From: Hyphomicrobiales bacterium
GTDB lineage: Bacteria > Pseudomonadota > Alphaproteobacteria > Rhizobiales > Hyphomicrobiaceae
Assembly: GCA_003963125.1 (NCBI GenBank)
Contig: RXJK01000046.1
Coordinates: forward strand, 1-40,670
Direction of reading: 5' to 3'
Length of the DNA: 40,670 bases
Made by a program: the position numbers and the translations under genes
The notes under the pieces: generated by a model
Seen by the model: the letters and a program-made list of their open reading frames with translations, nothing else
What the model was told of the DNA's origin: nothing
Database searches by the model: none
Shown here: positions 10,965 to 19,066 of the stretch, one piece after another
Layout: every line of letters starts with the position of its first letter
Position numbering within the stretch: position 1 is the stretch's first letter

Positions 10965-11501
10965 TCAGTGCGCCTGCTGCGCCTTCTCCGAGAAGTCGGC
11001 TCGCGCCGCCGACTGGGCCGAGACCTGCGCCTTGCGGACATTCTCGAGCGCCGCATGTGCCGCGTTGATACGGCGAACCATGGTAAACAGGTACTCGAGC
11101 ACCTCGGGCGGCAGCTCCGCCGTCGCATAGCGGTCGGGATGGTAGGCCTTCGCGAGGGCCACGTAGGCCTTGCGGATCTGCTCGTAGCCGGCGTTGGCCG
11201 GCACGCCGAGCACGGCATGCGGATTGAGGGGCTCGCTCGCCGCCAACCGCGCCTTCAGGTTGATGCCCTTGGGCACGCCCAGCGGCCGCACTTCGGCAAT
11301 CCGGGTCTTGGCCAGGAAGGCCGGTTCGCCGCCATAGGGTTCGAATTCCACGAAGTTCCCCGGCCCGTTAAGGACGTCGGCGAGGCTCCGGTTGACCCCC
11401 GAGGCCACCACCTTCCCCTTCGCGATCCCGCCGTCCGTCATGCGGATCTCCACGGGGATGGCGAGAGGATTGACGCTTTCCGCTGTCAGACGCTCGAACA
11501 T
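10965..11501 (-). CDS. J-domain protein with an uncharacterised N-terminal region
   Basis: C-terminal NPHAVLGVPANAGYEQIRKAYVALAKAYHPDRYATAELPPEVLEYLFTMVRRINAAHAAL contains the HPD motif. Start chosen at MFERLTAES. Confidence 0.85.
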   Translation of the reverse strand: MFERLTAESVNPLAIPVEIRMTDGGIAKGKVVASGVNRSLADVLNGPGNFVEFEPYGGEPAFLAKTRIAEVRPLGVPKGINLKARLAASEPLNPHAVLGVPANAGYEQIRKAYVALAKAYHPDRYATAELPPEVLEYLFTMVRRINAAHAALENVRKAQVSAQSAARADFSEKAQQAH

Positions 11502-11736
11502 GGCCTTGGCAACTCCACTGTCCCCGTTTGGGGCAATCTCCTGTCGTGAGGCCAACGTTGCAAGGCGCGTGCTAGCTCGCGGGGGATTGAGCAAAAAAGC
11601 CAGTCGGGGCTGGGGCCGCGGCTGGCTTATGGCCGAGAAGTGTGCTACGTCGCGCCCAACTTATTGCACTGCAGCATGGGCTGCGGCGCACGATGCCCTG
11701 TCGGATGGCATCCTCACCCCACCTAGGACCCCTTCG

Positions 11737-13557
11737 ATGGACCTTCGCAATATCGCGATCATCGCGCACGTCGACCATGGCAAGACCACGCTCGTTGATG
11801 CGCTGCTCAAGCAGTCCGGCGCCTTCCGCGACAATCAAAAGGTGGAGTCCCAGGCCATGGACTCCAACGACCTCGAGCGCGAGCGTGGCATCACCATCCT
11901 GGCGAAGTGCACGTCCATCGTCTGGAAGGACACGCGCATCAACATCGTCGACACGCCAGGCCACGCCGACTTCGGCGGCGAAGTCGAGCGCATCCTGAAC
12001 ATGGTCGACGGCGTCGTGGTGCTCGTGGACGCCTCCGAAGGCCCGCTGCCGCAGACGAAGTTCGTGGTCTCCAAGGCGCTGCGCCAGGGCCTGCGCCCCA
12101 TCGTGGCCATCAACAAGATCGACCGCCCGGACGAGCGCCACGACGCGGTCCTCAACGAGATCTTCGACCTGTTCGCCTCCCTCGATGCGAGCGACGAGCA
12201 GCTCGATTTCCCCGTCGTCTACGGCTCGGGCCGTGACGGCTGGATGGCGACCGATCCGTCGGGCCCCAAGGTCGATCTCGCGCCGCTCTTCGATCTGATC
12301 CTGCGCCACGTGCCGCCACCGACGGTTGAGCCCGGCCCGTTCAAGATGCTCGCGACGACGCTCGAGGCAGATCCCTTCCTCGGCCGCATCCTCACGGGGC
12401 GCGTGCGCTCGGGGAGCGTAAAGCCGAACCAGACCATCAAGGCGATCAGCCGCGACGGGAAGCTGATCGAGAACACGCGCGTCACGAAGGTTCTGGCCTT
12501 CCGCGGGCTGGAGCGGACGTCCGTCGATTCAGCTGAGGCAGGCGACATCGTTGCGATTGCCGGCGTGACCGACGCGACGGTTGCCGACACGCTGTGCGAT
12601 CCAACGGTCGAAATTCCATTGCCGGCACAGCCCATCGATCCGCCGACGCTCGCCATGAACTTCCGCATCAACGACGGCCCGTTCGCCGGCCAGGAAGGCG
12701 ACAAGGTGCAGAGCCGCGTCATCCGCGACCGCCTCATGAAGGAGATCGAGCGCAACGTCGCGATCCGCGTGCGCGACAATGCCGACAGCGACAGCTTCGA
12801 GGTTGCGGGCCGCGGCGAGCTGCAGCTCGGCATCCTCATCGAGAACATGCGCCGCGAGGGCTTCGAACTCACCGTGTCGCGCCCGCAGGTCGTGTCGAAG
12901 ATCGACGAGAAGACCGGCCAGAAGCTCGAGCCCGTCGAGGAAGTCATCATCGACGTCGACGAGGCGTTCTCCGGCGTGGTCGTGCAGAAGCTGTCCGAGC
13001 GCAAGGGCGAGCTGCGCGAGATGCGTCCCTCGGGCGGCGGCCGCACCCGCCTCGTGTTCTACGTGCCGACGCGCGGCCTCATCGGCTACCAGGGCGAGCT
13101 CTTGACCGACACGCGCGGCACCGCGGTCATGAACCGCCTGTTCCACGAGTACGCGCCCTTCAAGGGCGAGATCCCCGGCCGCCGCAACGGCGTGCTCATC
13201 TCGAACGGCATGGGCGAGGCGACCGCCTATTCGATCTTCTACCTGCAGGATCGCGGGCAGATGATGATCGACCCGCAGACGCGCGTCTATGAGGGCATGA
13301 TCGTGGGCGAGCACAGCCGCGACAACGACCTCATCGTCAACATCATCCAGGGCAAGAAGCTGTCGAACGTGCGCGCCGCCGGCAAGGACGAGGCGCTGAC
13401 GCTGACGCCGCCCCTGCGCATGACGCTCGAGCGCGCCATGAGCTACATCCAGGACGATGAGCTGGTCGAGATCACGCCGAAGTCGATCCGCCTCCGGAAG
13501 CGCTGGCTTGATCCCAACGAGCGCAAGAAGCGCGAACGCTCGAAGGAAGCTGCGTAG
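11737..13557 (+). CDS. typA: Translational GTPase TypA/BipA
   Basis: [28 protein letters not shown]...[16 protein letters not shown]...[17 protein letters not shown]...NKIDRPDAR-like region; C-terminal [27 protein letters not shown]. The ORF's upstream extension to 11392 is probably not coding. Confidence 0.98.
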   Translation: MDLRNIAIIAHVDHGKTTLVDALLKQSGAFRDNQKVESQAMDSNDLERERGITILAKCTSIVWKDTRINIVDTPGHADFGGEVERILNMVDGVVVLVDASEGPLPQTKFVVSKALRQGLRPIVAINKIDRPDERHDAVLNEIFDLFASLDASDEQLDFPVVYGSGRDGWMATDPSGPKVDLAPLFDLILRHVPPPTVEPGPFKMLATTLEADPFLGRILTGRVRSGSVKPNQTIKAISRDGKLIENTRVTKVLAFRGLERTSVDSAEAGDIVAIAGVTDATVADTLCDPTVEIPLPAQPIDPPTLAMNFRINDGPFAGQEGDKVQSRVIRDRLMKEIERNVAIRVRDNADSDSFEVAGRGELQLGILIENMRREGFELTVSRPQVVSKIDEKTGQKLEPVEEVIIDVDEAFSGVVVQKLSERKGELREMRPSGGGRTRLVFYVPTRGLIGYQGELLTDTRGTAVMNRLFHEYAPFKGEIPGRRNGVLISNGMGEATAYSIFYLQDRGQMMIDPQTRVYEGMIVGEHSRDNDLIVNIIQGKKLSNVRAAGKDEALTLTPPLRMTLERAMSYIQDDELVEITPKSIRLRKRWLDPNERKKRERSKEAA

Positions 13558-13613
13558 GCGCAGCGTTCGGCGCTAAACTGCCGGTCTTTGCGCAGGTAGG
13601 CAGCGGCACGATC

Positions 13614-14063
13614 ATGCAACTCGCATTTCGTAAGGCGAACCCAGGCGATTTCGACTACTGCGCGTCGCTCTATTTCAGTTGGGCGGGCGACGTCATCCGC
13701 GACGTGAGCCTGGACATGGGTGCGCAGGTAGAGAATTTTCGCGAGCGCTGGAAGCCGGCTGAAGTTCGCGTCATCACACTGGACGGCGCCGATGCCGGCT
13801 GGCTGCAGAGCCGCGATGAAGAGGGGGCGCTGTACCTGGTCCAGCTCTTCGTCGAGCAAGCCGTGCAGCGCAAGGGCATCGGTACTTGGGTACTCGGCCG
13901 TCTGTTCGACGAAGCCTCAACGCGTCCCGTGACACTCGGCGTGGTCAAATCGAACCCGGCGCGTTTCCTTTACGAGCGCTTAGGTTTTCGCACCACGCAC
14001 GAGGACGACCGCAAATTCTACATGCGGCGCGAGCCTGACACCCACGTGCGCGGCTCCCCCTAG
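13614..14063 (+). CDS. GNAT family N-acetyltransferase
   Basis: MQLAFRKANPGDFDYCASLYF...LYLVQLFVEQAVQRKGIGTWVLGRLFDEAS...NPARFLYERLGFRTTHED. Confidence 0.93.
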   Translation: MQLAFRKANPGDFDYCASLYFSWAGDVIRDVSLDMGAQVENFRERWKPAEVRVITLDGADAGWLQSRDEEGALYLVQLFVEQAVQRKGIGTWVLGRLFDEASTRPVTLGVVKSNPARFLYERLGFRTTHEDDRKFYMRREPDTHVRGSP

Positions 14064-14158
14064 ACCACGGGCGGGTGTTTCGCGGCTGGACCTCCTGGAC
14101 CGGCTGGCTATAGTTCTGCGACGCGAACAAACAGACAACTAGTCGGGAGACGCCAGCC

Positions 14159-14911
14159 GTGTCCAAGATCATGCTGATCACGGGAGGGAGCCGCGGCATC
14201 GGCGCGGCGACGGCACGGCTCTCCGCGGCGGAGGGCTATGACGTCGCCATAACCTACGTCAGCGCGGAAGCCGAAGCGCACGGCGTCGTCCGGGACATCG
14301 AAGCCAAGGGCCGCCGCGCGATCGCCATCCAAGGCGATGTCGCCAAGGCCGAGGACGTCGCGCGCATCTTCAAGTCCCTGGACCAGAAGCTCGGCACGCT
14401 GGATGCCTTCTTCAACAACGCCGGCATCTTCGGGCCCGCGGTCGCCTTTACGGAGATCGACGCCGACCGCATTCAGCGCATGCTGGCCGTGAACGTCTGT
14501 GGCGCCTTCCTCTCCGCGCAGGAGGCCGCGCGCCGTATGATGAAAAGCCGCGGCGGCAAGGGCGGCGCCATCGTCAACATGTCGTCGATCGCCTCCAAGC
14601 TCGGCGGCGCCACCGGCTACGCCGACTACGGTGCCTCGAAGGGCGCCATCGATGCCATGACGGTCGGCATGGCCAAGGAACTCGCGGGCGAAGGCATCCG
14701 GGTGAACGCCGTCCGTCCCGGCCTGATCGACACCGAGATCCATGCCCGCGTCGGCGATCCGGGCCGCATCGCCCGGCTGGCGAGCAGCATTCCTCTGCAG
14801 CGCGGCGGCAAGGCTGAGGAAGTGGCCGAAGCCGTGCTGTGGCTGTGCTCGGACAAGGCGTCCTACGTGACGGGGCAGCTTGTCGATGTCGCCGGCGGGC
14901 GCGGGCTGTGA
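14159..14911 (+). CDS. SDR family oxidoreductase
   Basis: MLITGGSRGIGAATARL (TGxxxGIG), NNAG, YxxxK (YADYGASK), VNAVRPGLIDTEIH. Confidence 0.96.
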   Translation: MSKIMLITGGSRGIGAATARLSAAEGYDVAITYVSAEAEAHGVVRDIEAKGRRAIAIQGDVAKAEDVARIFKSLDQKLGTLDAFFNNAGIFGPAVAFTEIDADRIQRMLAVNVCGAFLSAQEAARRMMKSRGGKGGAIVNMSSIASKLGGATGYADYGASKGAIDAMTVGMAKELAGEGIRVNAVRPGLIDTEIHARVGDPGRIARLASSIPLQRGGKAEEVAEAVLWLCSDKASYVTGQLVDVAGGRGL

Positions 14912-14945
14912 ACCGCTCCGTGTCAGCGACAGCGCGCGAGATGCG

Positions 14946-16286
14946 ATGAGCGAGAAGACGACCAGCGTCCCCGTGATCCAGCCGCGGCCCAAGGGCTGGC
15001 CCGCCGGCGTCGAGCCGACGCGCGAGCACATCGCCGCATACGACTACATGCGCGAGGGCGAGGGCCACCTCTTCGTCACGGGGCGCGCCGGCACGGGCAA
15101 GTCGACGCTTCTCACCTCCCTGCGCGATATGATGTCCGACGAGATCGTCGTGGTGGCGCCGACGGGCCTCGCGGCCGTCAACGTCGGCGGCCACACCATC
15201 CATTCCTTTTTCGGCTTCCCACCGCGCCTCATCCGGCCCGATGACATCCGTCGCAGCCGCAACGGCCGCGTCATGCGCAAACTGAAGTTCCTCATCATCG
15301 ACGAGGTGTCGATGGTGCGCTCCGACATCATGTGGGCCATCGACCAGTCGCTGCGCATCAACCGTGGCAAGCCGCGCGAACCGTTCGGCGGTGTGCGCCT
15401 CGCCATGTTCGGCGACTTGCACCAGCTCCCGCCCGTGATCGACGAGGGCGAAGTCGCCGAGCATCTCGAAAACGCGCACGGCGGGCCGTTCTTCTTCTCG
15501 ATTCCCTCGTTGAAGGAGGGTGCCGGCACCGCGCTGGTGGAACTGTCGCAAGTCTTCCGCCAGAAGGACGAGGCGCTGATCCGCGTGCTCAACCGCGTGC
15601 GCGAAGGCGACGTCGACGAGGAGGATCTCTCGGCCTTGAACGATCGCGTCCACCCCATCCGCACGCTGGCCGAAGGCGCAGACTACGTCATCCTTACGCC
15701 GACCAATGCCGCCGCCAAACGCATCAACGAGGCTTATCTCGCGCGGCTGGAGGGCAAGCTCTTCCAGTACAAGGCGACGACCACCGGGGATTACAACGCT
15801 TCGGCGCAGCCGACCGACGAGGCGCTCGCCCTCAAGGTCGGCGCAAAGGTGATGCTGCTGCGGAACGATCCCGACAAGCGCTGGGTTAACGGCACGGTCG
15901 CGAAGGTCTCGCGCCTCGAGGAGAAGCGCGTCTGGGTCGAAATCGACGGCGACGAGCACGAGATCGAGAAGGCCGCGTGGGAGAGCCGCCGCTACGCCTT
16001 CGACACCGAGCAGGGCAAGATCGTGGAGGCCGTGGTCGGCGAGTTCCACCAGTTCCCGCTGCGCCTCGCCTGGGCGCTTACGATCCATAAGAGTCAGGGC
16101 CTGACGCTCGACAAGGTGTATATCGACTTGGGCCGCGGCACCTTCGCCCACGGACAGGCCTACGTCGCCCTGTCGCGCTGCCGGTCCCTCGAGGGCTTGG
16201 CCCTAGCGCGTCCCCTAAAGCCGTCCGACATCCTCTTCGACCCCGCCGCCATGGGCTACCGCCGCGCGTTCGAACTGCTGGGCTGA
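14946..16286 (+). CDS. Pif1/RecD-like SF1 DNA helicase (AAA family ATPase)
   Basis: Walker A HLFVTGRAGTGKSTLL; VVAPTGLAAVNVGGHTIHSFF; Walker B FLIIDEVSMVRSDIM; C-terminal ALTIHKSQGLTLDKVYIDLGRGTFAHGQAYVALSRCRSLEGL. Confidence 0.93.
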   Translation: MSEKTTSVPVIQPRPKGWPAGVEPTREHIAAYDYMREGEGHLFVTGRAGTGKSTLLTSLRDMMSDEIVVVAPTGLAAVNVGGHTIHSFFGFPPRLIRPDDIRRSRNGRVMRKLKFLIIDEVSMVRSDIMWAIDQSLRINRGKPREPFGGVRLAMFGDLHQLPPVIDEGEVAEHLENAHGGPFFFSIPSLKEGAGTALVELSQVFRQKDEALIRVLNRVREGDVDEEDLSALNDRVHPIRTLAEGADYVILTPTNAAAKRINEAYLARLEGKLFQYKATTTGDYNASAQPTDEALALKVGAKVMLLRNDPDKRWVNGTVAKVSRLEEKRVWVEIDGDEHEIEKAAWESRRYAFDTEQGKIVEAVVGEFHQFPLRLAWALTIHKSQGLTLDKVYIDLGRGTFAHGQAYVALSRCRSLEGLALARPLKPSDILFDPAAMGYRRAFELLG

Positions 16287-16418
16287 TCGAACCTGTTGGC
16301 ACGTCTGCATCCAGGCAAGCAGCGCGTCCGTGCGCTCAAGAAACTCCAGGGACCACCTTTTTTGATTGATCGGTCTTGGGAAGATTGTGCAGCACGCTGT
16401 TGCCCCATCCTCGACGCT

Positions 16419-16525
16419 GCATTCCCGGAGGCCGTGCGCAAGCACGGCTGTCCGGGATCTTGCCGCATGGAGTTTCACCACAACCGTGCAAGTTCCCGGC
16501 TCTCGCTCCGCTCGGCCGGGAATGC
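16419..16525. repeat. Palindromic repeat family A, copy 2 (full length)
   Basis: Starts GCATTCCCGGAGGCCGTGCgcaaGCACGGCTGTCCGGGATCTTGCCGCATGGAG and ends GTTCCCGGCTCTCGCTCCGCTCGGCCGGGAATGC; the ends are mutually complementary; 107 bp. Confidence 0.88.
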
Positions 16526-16557
16526 ATGAAGGAAAGTCGAACCCAACTGTAAATCGC

Positions 16558-17754
16558 CTACGCCGCCTCGTCGGCCTCGGGACCATTGCCCGCAGTCCCG
16601 ATGATCCGGTCGACCTCGAACGACAGATCGCTGCGCGCCTTTTCCACCGAGCGGATCAGCTTGTTGCGCTGGTCCCAGAGGCGGCGATGCGCCTCCTGCT
16701 CCTTCTGGTCGAGTTCCAGCATGCGCTTGGTCTGCGTTTCGACCTGATCGACGAGCTGCTTGAAGTGCTCCGAGGTGACGAAGCGATACAGCTCCTCGGA
16801 CTTCTGCCCGCGCTCTTCGCTGCTCGCCCTCAGGGCATGCATGCGCAGCACCTGCCCGCGCAGGATCTGCGCCAGCGCCACCACCCGTGACGGCGCCGCG
16901 ATGATCACGCCGTCCTGCGGATGGATCTGCTGCTTGTCCTTGGGGAATTTGTTGCTCGACAGGATGGCGTGGTCCGCGCCCTCCGCAATCTTGTCCGCGC
17001 GCAGCTTGTTCACGAACTCGTTCTGCCACGCATTGCGGTTCTTGCTGTCGTAGATGAGCTTGCCGCACTCCTGGCCGTTGTGCTGCACCACATGGATCAC
17101 GTCCGCGCCGTTGACGCCTTTGCCCACGCGCCAGATGCGGTCGCCCGGAAACGCCTCGCGCAGCGCCTCGAACAGATCGACCTCGGAGCCTTCGCCCAGT
17201 TCGTTGGACGTCTTGGCCTCGAGCTGGCGCTGCAGATCCTGCAGCTTCTGCTGCAGGCGCTGGGTCTCCTCGAACGCCTTCGATTTCTCGGCCAGAACCG
17301 CCGTGTCGCGCTCGCGCTGCAACGCCTCCCGCGCCTGCGCGATCTTCTCCGCGATCGCCGCCTCCTGCTCCGCTTTGAGCGTCGCCATCTGCTGCTGCAG
17401 GGCGCTGCGCGCGGCTTCGGCAGCTACGATCTTGTCCTGGAACTCGGCAAGCTTCGCCTGCTGCGCGGCTTCGGCCGCGGCCAGGATCTTCGCGCGCTCT
17501 TCGGCGAGCCGCCGCTGCGCGTCCACTTGCGCATGGCGCTGCGCCGCCTCGACGGCGGCCGTCGCCTCGGCGCGCATTTGCGCGGCCTTCTGCTCGTGCT
17601 CCGCCGTCAGCGCGGCAAGCCGCTCGTTCTGCTCCTCCGTCATGCGCTGACGGATTTCCTCGAATTTGTCGTGCGAAATCGGTTGCTCGCACCAGGGGCA
17701 GAATTCCCCCGCATTCGGATGGCTATGCACCACAGCCCCGTCGAGACCTGCCAT
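16558..17754 (-). CDS. DUF2130 domain-containing coiled-coil protein
   Basis: FCPWCEQPISHDKFEEIRQRM, long Ala/Glu/Gln-rich coiled coil, then GSEVDLFEALREAFPGDRIWRVGKGVNGADVIHVVQHNGQECGKLIYDSKNRNAWQNEFVNKLR, typical of DUF2130. Confidence 0.88.
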   Translation of the reverse strand: MAGLDGAVVHSHPNAGEFCPWCEQPISHDKFEEIRQRMTEEQNERLAALTAEHEQKAAQMRAEATAAVEAAQRHAQVDAQRRLAEERAKILAAAEAAQQAKLAEFQDKIVAAEAARSALQQQMATLKAEQEAAIAEKIAQAREALQRERDTAVLAEKSKAFEETQRLQQKLQDLQRQLEAKTSNELGEGSEVDLFEALREAFPGDRIWRVGKGVNGADVIHVVQHNGQECGKLIYDSKNRNAWQNEFVNKLRADKIAEGADHAILSSNKFPKDKQQIHPQDGVIIAAPSRVVALAQILRGQVLRMHALRASSEERGQKSEELYRFVTSEHFKQLVDQVETQTKRMLELDQKEQEAHRRLWDQRNKLIRSVEKARSDLSFEVDRIIGTAGNGPEADEAA

Positions 17755-17902
17755 TCGCCCCTCCTCGATCAACCCGATCACCCGCCGACCTACATAATGT
17801 TCTCTTTTTGTTCCAAGCGCAAGACCAAACACGACATGTTCCAACCCGCGCTCTGGAACAGGCTTTCGAAGCGTGGCATCACCTGATTCTCAAGGAGAAA
17901 CC

Positions 17903-19021
17903 ATGGCCAACGCAGTGGATGTTGATATCGTCGTGGTCGGCGCGGGGGCTGTTGGGCTCGCTATCGGCCGCTCCCTGGCCGAGGCAGGGCACGAGGTGCT
18001 TGTCCTGGAGCAGCACGCGCTGATCGGCTCGGAGACGAGTTCGCGCAACAGCGAGGTCATCCACGCCGGCATCTACTACCCGACCGGCAGCCTGCGCGCG
18101 AAGCTGTGCGTCGCCGGCAAGCACATGCTCTACGACTTCTGCCGCGACCACGCCGTCCCGCATGCCCGCTGCACCAAGCTCCTCGTCGCAACGCACGACA
18201 GCCAACTCAAGAAGCTTGCCCAGCTCCAGGCCACCGCGAAGGCCAACGGCGTGGACGATCTCGAGCCCCTCGACGGCGCGGCGGCAAAGGCCCTCGAGCC
18301 GGAACTCTCCTGCGTGGCGGCCCTCCTGTCCCCGTCAACCGGCGTCATCGACAGCCACACCTACATGCTGACGCTGCAGGGCCTGATAGAGGCCGCCGGC
18401 GGATCGGTGGTCCTACGCTGCCCTGTCCTCGGCATCGACAGGCAGCCGGACGGAACGTTCCGCCTCACCACCGGCGGCGACGACGGCGGAAGCCTGACCT
18501 GCCGGCGCCTCGTACTGTCGGCTGGCCTGCACGCCTCGAAGCTCGCCGCAACACTCACAGCCTCCACCGGCTACACGCCGCCGCCGACCTACTACGCCAA
18601 GGGCCAGTACTACGCGCTGTCTGGCCGCTCGCCGTTCAGCCGGCATATTTATCCGATGCCGGACGGTGCCTGGCTCGGCCTGCACGCGACGGTCGACATC
18701 GGCGGCCGCTGCAAGTTCGGCCCGGACATCGCCTGGATCCCCGACATCGACTACACGTTCGAGCCCGAGAAGCTCACCGCCTTCCTCGATTTCATCCGCT
18801 CCTACTATCCGGGCCTCGATGTATCGCGCCTGCATCCCGACTACACGGGCATCCGCCCGAAGCTCTATCGCGAGGGGGAAGCGGTACCGGATTTCTTCAT
18901 CCACGGATCGGACGTGCACGGCATCGACGGTCTCGTGGCGCTGTACGGCATCGAAAGCCCCGGCCTCACGGCGTCGCTCGCCATCGGCGCGATGGTGGCG
19001 CAGATGCTGGCGCACGGCTAA
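17903..19021 (+). CDS. NAD(P)/FAD-dependent oxidoreductase of the DAO fold (L-2-hydroxyglutarate oxidase LhgO-like)
   Basis: DIVVVGAGAVGLAIGRSLAEAGHEVLVLEQHALIGSETSSRNSEVIHAGIYYPTGSLRAKLCVAGK...IGGRCKFGPD...DYTGIRPKL...HGIDGLVALYGIESPGLTASLAIG. Confidence 0.92.
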   Translation: MANAVDVDIVVVGAGAVGLAIGRSLAEAGHEVLVLEQHALIGSETSSRNSEVIHAGIYYPTGSLRAKLCVAGKHMLYDFCRDHAVPHARCTKLLVATHDSQLKKLAQLQATAKANGVDDLEPLDGAAAKALEPELSCVAALLSPSTGVIDSHTYMLTLQGLIEAAGGSVVLRCPVLGIDRQPDGTFRLTTGGDDGGSLTCRRLVLSAGLHASKLAATLTASTGYTPPPTYYAKGQYYALSGRSPFSRHIYPMPDGAWLGLHATVDIGGRCKFGPDIAWIPDIDYTFEPEKLTAFLDFIRSYYPGLDVSRLHPDYTGIRPKLYREGEAVPDFFIHGSDVHGIDGLVALYGIESPGLTASLAIGAMVAQMLAHG

Positions 19022-19066
19022 CCTTCCCCCAACGACCCGGCACGGGCGCCAGACGCAGGGGGAAGC

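Noticed and set aside
11392-11736. N-terminal extension of the typA ORF upstream of 11737
   Set aside because: The extension overlaps the divergent J-domain gene's 5' region; TypA homology begins at [18 protein letters not shown].
16215-16586. Apparent peptide family 'HAARSRTAVLAHG(L/F)RE' shared by minus-strand ORFs near 16.4, 29.1 and 33.5 kb
   Set aside because: The shared peptide is simply the translation of the family A DNA repeat, not a protein family.
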